DNA of 64,000 bases. Source: Ancistrus triradiatus (lineage: Eukaryota; Chordata; Actinopteri; Siluriformes; Loricariidae). Positions 10,820 through 22,800 of this stretch are shown here, piece by piece. Position 1 is the first letter of the stretch; every line of letters starts with the position of its first letter. The notes beneath the pieces were generated by a model, which had not been told where the DNA came from, ran no database searches, and saw only the letters and a program-made list of their open reading frames with translations. The stretch covers positions 568,278-632,277 of the forward strand of contig JAJAGP010000084.1 in NCBI GenBank assembly GCA_025084515.1, given 5' to 3'. Position numbers and translations under genes: made by a program.

Positions 10820-13800
10820 GTAGAGCCATCTCCTCTCACTTCTTTTGTTTTTACACTACACTGTGCCAGAGCTCTGAGTTTTGGATAATACTGTAACCAA
10901 GCCAGCTGTCCATAAACTGGTTTTGCTTGTGTCCCATGTTCATGCCCATTCTGGTATGTGTGTTATAAGTCATAAAATATATGTGTAGTTTAGAGGTTAC
11001 CAACTGGTTACCTTGTTCTGACTTTTTTTTTTTTAATAACTGCTAAAGCAAAAGTTTCTAACCCTGGTGTGACACTAACTGTGTGCTTGTGCAACTGCTT
11101 TTATCTGGGCTTCTCTTCTCCATCCCGCCCCCTGTTGCTAGTAAATCCTTCCTTACAGTATTACCTCTTGTTCTGTTACACAGACAGCATGATCCGTGTG
11201 GGCACCGACTACCAGGCGCAGATCCCAGAGTACAAGTCAGGTAAGGGTGTGTCTGTCTGGGTGTGAATGAGGTCACTACACTGTCTGTATGAGGCAAAAT
11301 AATTTGTATGGACATCCAAGTCGAAATGAAGTAAACATGAACTAGTTTGAAAGAGGTAGTGTCCTGAGGATCTGGGTTTAATCCTTGCCTCGTGGAGGTT
11401 AGGGTGTGCTCCCTGTATTTCAGAAATGATCAGTATGTTGGTTGGCTACTCTAAATGGCCTGTTGGGTGATTCCCTGTAATGGATTGGTGCCCTGTTTAG
11501 GGGCTGTACCACTCTGCACCGTATGTGTATTAAGAGAAGGATAAGAATGAATAGTGTGGTGTGTGAGAAATATGGATAGGCTTGATGGAAAGATATTAGA
11601 ATAGAAAGCAGATTATTCCAAAATAACTAGGAGCGGATGATAAAGTTAAATGAAAAAAGCTTTGTATGAGGAAATGTGGTATATGGCAAGCTGGGAAATC
11701 AAACGCACTTGTTGAATACGTTGAAGGTAAAGTTACCGTATTTTTCGGACCATAAGGCGCACTTAAAATCCTTTAATTTTCTCAAAAATCGACAGTGCGC
11801 CTAATGTATGAATTAATTCTGGTTGTGCTTTCTGACCTAGAACCGATTGTAGATGGTACACGGCGCTCATAAAATCTGTCAAAATGTTTTAGCAGCACGG
11901 CCTTGGTAAGTTACAAAGCTTACGGCCACCGTAGTGCGCAGCACAGCGGAGTAATACGGTATGTGTGCTTCAGCATTAGGGTACGTGCATTCATTCATTC
12001 ATTTTCGAAGCGGATTTCAAACACAACGCTATCATCAGTCACGCAGTACAACATGGACATAGAGCAGCTGCGAGAGAATTCAACATTAACGAATCAATGG
12101 TACGGAAGTGGAGGAAGCAAGAAGATGCCCTGCGCCAGGTAAAGACCAAACTGAGCTTCCGACGGAACTTAAGAGTTTTGTTTCATTTCATGCGACTTAT
12201 AACCCGGTGCGCTTTATGTATGAAAATAGATCCGTTAGCAGTCGCTCATTGATATCGCGCCTTATAACCCGGTGCGCTTTATAGCCCGAAAAATACGGTA
12301 ATCAATTGGCCGCCCTTGCATCAGCATATGCTGATTTAAACCCAGGCTAGTGTTGGCAAGCTCTGAAAAAGCACTACGAGATGGTACCAAGGAAAAACCA
12401 AAGTCACAATGGTTCGTGTGCTGTGAGATTCTCAGCAACGAGAGCATGAAACCAGCACATCGTAGAAAACGTGAGCACTAAACATGCTCATTTGAAGGAT
12501 AAACTTGTAGACTCAACTAAATATGGCTACGGTGTAGAAAAGTGTGTGTGTGTGGTGTACCGTGGTGCAAAAAAGTATTTTTGGAGCTTCTTAAAGAAGA
12601 CGTTACAGGTCTGTGAGAGCCAGAAATCTTGCTTGTTTGTGGGTGACCAAATACTTATTTTCCACCATAATTTACAGTTAAATTCTTTAAAAATTCTTTG
12701 ATTTTTTTTTCTCATTTTCTCTCATAGTTGAAGTGTACCTCTGATGAAAATTACAGACCTCTCTCATCTTTCTAAGTCAGAGAACTTGCACAATCAGTGG
12801 CTGACTAAATACTTTTTTGCCCCACTGTATGTGTTTCTGTGATGTGTGCTTCTGTGATGATGTTTGTTCCGGTTAGTCCCCATTCCATTTACAACAAATA
12901 ATTGTAAAAAAAGTACAGTGATGGCCAAAAGTCTGAGAGGCTACAGAAGATGTAGCCTGGTTCTTTGCAGATAAGTATTCATGTTGTAGCTGGATAATGA
13001 CCCAAAACACACCTCAAAGCTGTGCACCAACTATCTGAAGACCAAAGATGATCAGAGTGCTTACTGCCTTGGACTTTCCTACTCTGTCACCTGACCAAAA
13101 CACCACCATCCTTTATGAGAGCACTTGAAGACTGAGAAGCCGTAACCTCACACGATGCTCTTTGGAATATTGTGAAATTATGTTGGGTCATAAGATTTTT
13201 CCACAAGCATGTAGAGCTTGACTGTCATTAGAATAAGAGGTGGAACGTACCACATACTAATCAAGTCTGTAAGATTATTTTTCAAAGATTCAAACTATTG
13301 AGGTGGGTTATGTGGTGGGTGGCATGGTGGCACCCCACAGCTCCAGAGACCTGGGTTTGAGTCCCGGTGTGGCTGTTGCTTGTGTGGAGTTTGCATGTCC
13401 TCCCAGTGTCTGTGTGGGTTTCCTCTGAATACTCCAGTTTGGTACCACATTCCAAAAACATGTGCCCTGTGATGGACCGGTATCCTGTCTAGGGTTGGTT
13501 CTTGCCTTGCCCAGTGTTGGATGTATTGGTTTAAGCGGGTAAAGAACACGAATGGTTATATGATTTGTAATGAAAACCTAGATAATTCTGCAAAAATGGA
13601 AGGATGTTCACAGACTTTTGGCCCATGTTGTATAGCTTTAATATAACATGAAACAACCCAACCATGCTTTGAATCACTTTTTACAATGCTGTTCATGGAA
13701 ATGCTGTTCAGTATGTGTGGTTGATACATATTTATTCTTCAATGATAGAGCTTGAGCCCGACTACATTGAGAAAGACCAGAGAAGTATGCTTGTGTGGTC

Positions 13801-16800
13801 TCCCAACAGCCAAGTGTCTGATGCTATGTGTAAGTACAGTTCGTCTGACACCATTTCTCACTATTTAGTGACCTGTCCATAATGATATTGTGTAGCTGTA
13901 GTTTTTAATCCAGAGCCACTACAAACCTCCTAACAAAAAGCTGGCTCTGTGAGCAATCTAGGCTCTATTCTAAACTGCTTAGTGTTTCTATCGCTAAACA
14001 TGGTTTAAACACATCTGTGAAGTTCTGGTTACCTCTTTCCAACAGTGGATGAATACATCTTGATGGCCAAGGAGAAGCATGGATACAATATGGAACAGGT
14101 ACACCCCTTTTACAGGTTTAACAACCAGAATTGCGTAGTTTAGGGAGTTTTTCCTTGCCACTGTCACTCTAGGCTTGCTCCTTTTGGGATTGGTCCTAGA
14201 TATTAGAAGAAAATCTAAAATTGTAAAGCTGCTTTGAGACAATGATCTGTTGTAAAAAGCTCTATATAAATAAATCTGACTTGACTTGGCATTTATGAAA
14301 CCTGAAGTTTGAGTTAGAAATGTGTTGGTTGTATCTCTCATTTTGTCGTCTTATGAAAGTTCCATGATTTTCACTCTGTGTACTAACATCTAATTCACTT
14401 TCCATAATCTTTTTGTCCAATTCAAGGGTGAATGTGGTTGCCTCACAGCTCTAGATATCCCTGGTTTGATCCTGAGATCTGACTTTGTCTATGTGGAGTC
14501 TGCATGACTTCCCTGAGTCTGCTTGGGTTTACTCTGGGTACTCCCATATTTCATGTGTCTGACAAATATTAACATAACCTTGGTCTTTTCGTGAATAGCC
14601 ACTGATTCTGATGCAGCATTAATTCAAATGTATAATAATATTGTCCAGTTGAGGATCGGTTAGGGGAATGAGTGGGTGGGTTTATAATTGGTCACAAGGG
14701 GTGTAAAGTCCAACCCTTACTCCCCTAGTCCATTGCAGGGCACAAACACTCCCCCTCTCACACTGGGACATTTTAGAGATGCCAGTTTTCCTAATTAAAG
14801 CCTTTGGAATGGGGGAGAAAACGGGAGTACCCAGAGGAAACCCAAACAGGCATGGGGAGATCATCTACCCTACAAACAGGCAGTAGGGACTCAAGTCAGA
14901 GTTGCTGAAGCTGTGAAGCGACAGTGCTAGCCAATGTGCCACCTTGCCACCCCTATATCTTAGCTAATACGTCTTTATCTTATGTTTTATATCATAATCA
15001 TAGTAAATATACAGTACTGTACAAAAGCCATAGGCATTCTGTTTTTCAGTTAATATTCTGCTTATTCTTTAAGTTTTAAGTTCATTATTGGTGGAATATT
15101 TTCAGCCCTCCAGTGACACTGATCTGTTTAAAGCTCCAGCAGCACTGCTGTGTCTGATCCAGTCATACCAGTGCAATACACACGAACACAAAACCACCAT
15201 GTCAGTGTGACTGTGGTACTGAGAATGATCCACCACCCAAGTAATACTTGTATTGTGCTGGTTCTGTGGGGTCCTGAGCATTAGCGACCAGAGTAAAGGG
15301 GAATAACAATGTATGTAGAGAAACAGATGGACTGCAACCAACATAAAGTGAACACTTATAGAATGCCTAAGACGTTTGCACAGTACTGTATATCCATTAA
15401 GGTGACTACAAAGTGCTTCTCTAAGTTGCTCTGTTGTGTCCGATTAGTCTCTTGGCATGCTGCTCTGGCACAAGCACGATGTGGAGAAGTCCTTGGCTGA
15501 CCTGGCCAACTTCACACCCTTTCCAGACGAATGGACTGTGGAGGATAAGGTGCTGTTTGAGCAGGCCTTCAGTTTCCACGGCAAGAGCTTCCACCGCATC
15601 CAACAGATGGTACGTGAGGGTGTGCGAGAGAGTACAAGGGTGACCGCGAAGGGGAGAGAGAGTGGGAATAGGAAAGCGAGGTGGAAGAAAGGATGGCTTA
15701 CATAATAGTAATCTGCAGTCCACCCATCTGCTGCTTCAGAAGAGCAGCAGCATTACAGCCTGCCAGAGAATTCTCCCGTTCCAATATGGAGTCATTCATT
15801 GACGTGTTATAGCACTGAAAGGCAGCTTTTTGATCTGGTAGACCACTATTAAGAGTAGTTAATTACTCCATAAATTGCTACTACTTTTTAACCCCTTTTT
15901 CATCCTTATTTGGTCATTGCCTGTTATCAGCCATTAGATGCGTCTCCTCTGTGACACCACAGCTATCTGAGAGTGGGTGCTAGCACCCGCTTCCTTGTGT
16001 GAATCCCAGACCCGCTTCACTGGGGAGATTAACACATTTGAGGCAGAGCACCAGCTGCCCCCTTCTGTACACACAAGCTCACAGACCCCCAAGACTGGCT
16101 TTGTAGCTCTGGGTTTCCCAATAGCAGCGTAGCACAGTGGTTCTAGTTAAAAGAACACATTCTACCAATTGAGACATTTATTATCTCAGGGTCAAACAAA
16201 GCCAAAAATATTCTGTCGTGTGGCTTTTAGGGTCCCTTCATGGTTCTGGTTATAGGGCTGATTTTGCAAATGTTTCGGACAATAAAGGCTAAAACAATGG
16301 ATTTTTGTTTTATTTAAGTTGTGTTTTTCCCACATTTCAATTCTGCTTTTCCTGGTCAGGGTTGTGGGGGCTGTGGTAGGTGGGAGGACTGTGGTAGGCT
16401 TGTGGTTAAGGTACTGGACTATGGATTAGTCATGGGTTCAAATCCCCCCTCTGCCAAGCTGCCTCTGTTGGGTCCTTGAGCAAGGCTTTTAGGGTGTGCT
16501 AGGCAATCTATACTAAAATGTTTGATCCCCAAAGCGTGGTTTTTTATCGCTCCGTATTGTGTGCTGAACCACACTCGGAATGAAGAGGTGGGCTCAAGCG
16601 TGGTTTGAGCATGGAACACAGTGTCAGCCGCCTCTGTAGAAATCTTATGAGCAGCACGAGAAGCCAAAAATCAGTGTGATCAATCAATACACTGTGGTAG
16701 CCTAGCGTTTAAGGTACTGGATTATGGACCAGAAGGTCCAGGGTTCAAATCCTGCCTCTGCCAAGCTGTCAATTGGTTGGATTGTAAGACAGTAAGTCGC

Positions 16801-19800
16801 TCTGGGTAAGAGCGTCTGCTAAATGCTGTAAATGCAAATTTATTATAAGGCATATGAGAGGGCTATGTGCTAACGCACCCATAATGAAGCCAAAACTAGA
16901 GAGGCAATCGTGCTCCAGTGCGGTTCAAGGCAACCGGGCTCAGTGTGAGTACACCCCTAGTTGTTTAGCCTGGATACGGGCTTTTGCTAAATGACTAAAT
17001 GTAAATGAAGACAGGGTGGGACACAGGTTTGTTTAAAGGCTGGGTAGGGGTCACTGTTGCCCTGCTGGTGGATAATCCCTTATCCAGCCTTCTCTTAACT
17101 GGAGGCAGCCAATCATGCATGTGTCGCCTGACCATACCGGGAGGGACTGCTGGGACTTGCACCCAGGTCCTTGCCTTGTGAGCTGGGTTTTTATTTTATT
17201 TTTTAATACCACTGAACCTTGACTTGTTATTGTGCTCAACAAATGTACCCACTTTTAAGAATAAGCTAACCATATTCATATATTCACAAGCCTATATTCA
17301 TATAAATATATAAACATTTGAAATGCAGAGCTATCTGTCTCGAATATTGCAGTCTATTAAAATAGAACAGAGGAAGGAGACAATTGTGACTGTGATGATA
17401 TAGATCAAGTTGAAAAGTGTTTGCATGTGTTATGGTATGTAATTCTGATTATGGATATAAGTATTATTATTATTTTTTTTAAAGCTGCCCGATAAATTGA
17501 TCTCCAGTTTAGTGAAGTATTACTACTCCTGGAAGAAGACGAGGACTCGTACCAGTGTCATGGACCGGCAAGCTCGCAAACTTGTTAGCAAGAGAGAGAA
17601 AGATGACAGGTGAGAAGAAAGCGGGAGGGTGGCACAGGCACATTAGGAAACAGAAAGATGGGAGAGTGAACATTGAAGGAACATGAAGTAAAACTGTAAT
17701 TCGTCCTTCACAGTAATGATGAGATTGAGGAAGGAGAAGCGGGCAGTGACAGCGACTATGAGCTTGTCACAAAGAAAGAGGTGAGACATGAACATTTACT
17801 TGTACAGTACATCAGTTATTCTTGTCTATACGTAATATTTGGGTATCTTGTATGGCTATAAAAGCATGTAAATGCATTACGTATGAATATAAATTACAGG
17901 GATACATTTATCAGTCACAGAAGTCACGTCGGGTGCCAAAAAGTCAGACCAAGAGAATTTTCCCTAAGGAATAATATAAATTGAATGAATCCATTCCAAA
18001 TAAATCCACTTTGTAAAAGGCATTGTATGCGTTAATGGAGTTGTAGACGTAAACACTATATATAGTGTCTATAAAGTAAGTCCCACTTTAATGTTGTTAA
18101 TGTGTGTTGATGTTTGTTGCGTAAACACACATTGAATCGATGTCATGTAGATAAAACCTGGGCTCCTTGTGCTTCATATAAATTTGAAAACAGCCTCTCA
18201 TGCATGTTGGTCAGTGATTAATCAGTTTATTAAGGTGAGACTGACTATATACACCCTGTACACACAGACAAAAATAAAAATGATAATCAGATTTAATAGA
18301 AATGCATTCATTTATTATAAATGGGGCTGTGGTAGCCTAGCAGTTAAGATACTGGACTATGCACCAGAAGGTCCAGGGTCCAAATCCTGCCTCTGCCAGG
18401 ACCCTTAAACCACAACCGCTTAGATTGTAAGACTGTACCTTGTAAGTTGCTCTGGGTAAGAGCGTCTGCTAAATACATTAAGCACTGTTGTTTATTATCA
18501 ATACATAGTTCTGACTGTTTTTCTATTTGGTTGGCTGTTATCACTAACCTCTTTAGGACCCATGGTGACTTAATAGCACTAAGAATATATGTAACAATAA
18601 AAAGCAAAACAAGAACTTAGTGACAGGTGCGCCTATGTTTTGGCTGGAAAGGGCACAAGCCCCGACATCTCAACAAGTGATATGTCGCATCTTAATGACA
18701 GAAAACTAGCATGAGCGAACCCTTGCGACACCTGCTGACAGAAAAGAGAATTGCAGTGTTGAAGGCAGAAAACAACATTCCTTTCATTTTTTTATCTGCA
18801 AGTGTTTCAGATTTGATAAAAGATACAAATACTATTGTTGTCTATATTGTATAGTACTAAATGTATACATATTGTTTTAATTAATATCACTGTTTAAAAT
18901 AAAACACTGTGCAAAGTATCGAAACTACTGTGTGACTATATGGTCAGCTCAACGTCCTATTTCACAGAATGTAATGCGGACGTTCAAAGAAAGCAATTTT
19001 CAAATAAACTGCATGCGTGCACCCTTTGTGAGCACGTCATGTTTATCAAACCCTGGTCCGAAGAGACCTCGTGGTTTTACAGTCTAATTTCTGCTTACGT
19101 TTTGTGCTTCATCAGAAGCAGCAGGGACAGTCTTTGTCAGGACAGGAGTGGAAAGGAAAGCACACTGTGTGTTGTGTGTTTAATCTCTGCTAGCACAGCA
19201 CATGCACAGAAATGTGTCTAACTGCCCACTAGTGTCTAGACCGCCTCTTTTCAATAAGGCTTTTTCAACAAGTCTTATTCAACAGGCTAAATGTTTAAAA
19301 ATCTAAAACGCAGTGTATTTGTAAGGCTCCTTGACATGCAGAGAGCAAAAGAAATAGCTCCACAAGCAAGGTTTAGTAAGCAAATATGTGCTGGAATGGA
19401 GGTTCTGTTAGTGTCCCTCAGCTTTATCAAAGTATGAAGCTTGTGCTACAGTGTTTTGTGTACTACAAGATGTGCTCTGATATTCCACTAGAATGGTTCC
19501 TTAACTCTGAGTCTTGCTTTACATGCAAGTAAAAATTTCTGTGCTAAATAAAAACTCCTCAATTGGTTGCGTAAAAAGAATCTGTGGTTGGTGTTCTGAC
19601 TGTGGCCTTTCTCTCAGAGCAAGCAGAGTTCAGGCGCAGGAGGTGGCAGTGACAGGAGGTCAGGCCCCATGCGCAAGGAGAACCAGGGGGCTCAGTACCG
19701 GCACCATCCACTGAGGGCACGCCGCAGACCCCCGAAAGGCATGCATCTGGATCAGGAGGATATCGTCTCCCTGTCTGTTACCACCGAGTCAGGAACCGTC

Positions 19801-22800
19801 TCCAGCCGGCAGCTCGATACCCAGCTGGTGTCACTCAAGAGACAGGTAACTGGTGCGAGTCAAGTCAAATGTATTGATATAGCGTTTTTGAAAACAGCAT
19901 TGTCGCAAAGTAGGGAAAGTTTGGCGTGGCATTGGGGGCATTGTTGCCCTCTGATGTGGTATTGTGTGTGCAAATCCTGCAGACTCTCAGATGACATGCA
20001 TTTGTCACATGATCATATTTATAAAATGGAGCTGTAGTTACTCAGTGAACTCAGTGTAGGGAGTCATGTGGTGAGAGAGATGAACTCTGGGAAATGTAGT
20101 GAGGAAAATTTGTGGTCATGACAATTTGTTTTTCACTTTCAATACATGATTCAATAAATTACATGAGATATTCAGTATGCAAGTGTTTTAAGCATGTTTA
20201 ATTCAGCCTTTTAGAATTTTCTGTATTTCTGCATAAATATGACCTAAAACATCATCAGATTTTCACACAAGTCCTAAAAGTAGATAAAGAAAACCCAGTT
20301 AAACAAATGAGACAATAATATTATACTTGGTCATTTATTTATTGAGGAAAATGATCTAATATTACATATTAGTGAGTGGCAAAAGTATGTGAACCTCTAG
20401 GATTAGTAGTTCATTTGAAGGTGAAATTAAAGTCAGCTGTTATCAGCCAATGGGATGACAACAAACAAAGGAGATTTCTGAGGACATCAGAAAAATCAGT
20501 TGTTGATGCTCATCAGGCTGGAAAAGGTTACAAAACCATCTCTAAAGAGTTTGGGCTCCACCAATCCACAGTCAGACAGATTGTGTACAAATGGAGGAAA
20601 TTCAGGACCACTGTTACCCTCCCCAGGAGTGGTCGACCAACAAAGATCACTCCAAGAGCAAGGCGTGTCATAGCTGGTGAGGTCACAAAGGATTCCAGGG
20701 CAACTTCTAAGCAACTGAAGGCCTCTCTCACATTGGCTAATGTTAATGTTCATGAGTCCACCATCAGAAGAACACTGAACAACAATGGTGTGCATGGCAG
20801 GGTTGCAAGGAGAAAGCCACTGCTCTCCAAAAAGAACATTTCTGCTCGTCTGCAGTTTGCTAAAGATCACATGGATGACCCAGAAGGCTATTGGAAGAAT
20901 GTTTTGTGGCCGATGAGACACAAATAGAACTTTTTGGTTTAAATGAAAAGCATTATGTTTGGAGAAAAGAAAACACTGCATTCCAGCATAAGAACCTTAT
21001 CCCATCTGTGAAACATGGTGGTGGTAGTATCATGGTTTGGGCCTGTTTTGCTGCATCTGGGCCAGGACGGCTTGCCATCACTGATGGAACAATGAATTCT
21101 GAATTATATCAGAGAATTCTACAGGAAAATGTCAGGACATCTGTCCATGAACTGAATCTCAAGAGAAGGTGGGTCATGCAGCAAGACAACGACCCTAAGC
21201 ACACAAGCCGTTCTACCAAAGAATGGTTAAAGAAGAATAAAGTTAATGTTTTGGAATGGCCAAGTCAAAGTCCTGACCTTAATCCAATCAAATTATTTAT
21301 GCAGAAATGTAGAAAGTTCTAAAGGGTTCACAAACTTTCAAGCACCACTGTATTAACTTCCTCGGTTTGCGAAATATCAGCTTAGGATGGATTTGTCGCA
21401 GGGTATTCCCGGGGACTACCTGTCGAATTGAATTGCTCACATACAAACTTGAACAATTCTCTCACAGGTTCAAAGCATCAAGCAAGCCAACAGCAATCTC
21501 AAGCGCAGTTTGGCAGATGGTGTTGATGCCATGAGACCAGCAGAGGTACCAGATATTTCTATATATTCACCTGGTAATGTAATGTAATGTAATGTAATGT
21601 AAAGTCTGGTTACTCTTGATGCTTGTATGATAGGCCTCGTTATGTGATACACAGATTTCATATCTGTCCCCACTTATTTAGTATTGTATAAAATTCTGAC
21701 TGTACAGATGTTGGACACGTTTTAAAAATTTATATGTACTTTTTTTAGCCAGCACCTAAAATTAACTCCCGCTGGACCACTGAGGAGCAGCTCCTGGCTG
21801 TACAGGGTAAGTTTGATTACAACACGATTGGATGTGCATGCCACAGGCACATGTGTTATCTTTAAATCATAAGATAAATGTAATTAGTTGGCCTGTAGTG
21901 GTGATATGTTTTATATGATCTTGTTAAGCTATCAGAAGATACGGGAAGAACTTTGCAGCCATAGCTGACGTGATTGGGAACAAGACAGCGAGTCAAGTGA
22001 GTCAGTTCTTCGTTAGCTACAGACGACGCTTCAATCTGGAGGAAGTGTTGCGAGAGTGGCAGGCAGAACAGGAAGTGCTGCAGGGGAGCAGTGAGACCTT
22101 GAAGGACCTGAACGGGGCACCAGGATTGGATGAGGATGAGGTGAGGAAGATGCGCCAGAAATTTAGGATTATGAACGTGAAAACATTTATTGATGAGTTG
22201 TAGTTCAGGTTAATTCATTGACCAATGCTGGGCATCCGTGTTTCATGGTTGATTCGTACTGATTCACTAAAATCTAATCAACCAATCACGTGCCAGCAAC
22301 TTGGTGCATTTAGGCGTGTAGACATGGACAAGACCTTGTGCTGAAGTTCAAAGCAAGCATCAGAATGGGAACGAATAGTGATTCAAGTGGCATGGTTGTT
22401 GGTGCTAGACGGAGTGGTGTGAGTATCTCAGAAACTGCTAGAATTTGCAGAGTGTGGATTGAAAGAGAGAACATCATTTCTCTGGGTCAAAAGGCCTTGA
22501 TGTTAGAGGAGAATGACCAGACTGGTTTGATCTGATAGAAAGGTAACAGTAACTCAAATAACCACTTGTTACAACCGAGGTATGCAGAAGAGCATCTCTA
22601 AACACACAACCTGTTGAACCTTGAAGCAGATGGGCTACATCAGCAGAAGACCACACAGGATGCCACTCTTGTCAGCAAAGAACATGAAACTGAGGCTACA
22701 GTTCACATGGGCTCACCACAATTGGACAGTAGGAAATTGGAAAATGGTTATTAATGACTCTTAGTTCAGGCTGGTGTAATTTTTTTTTTACACACTTTGG

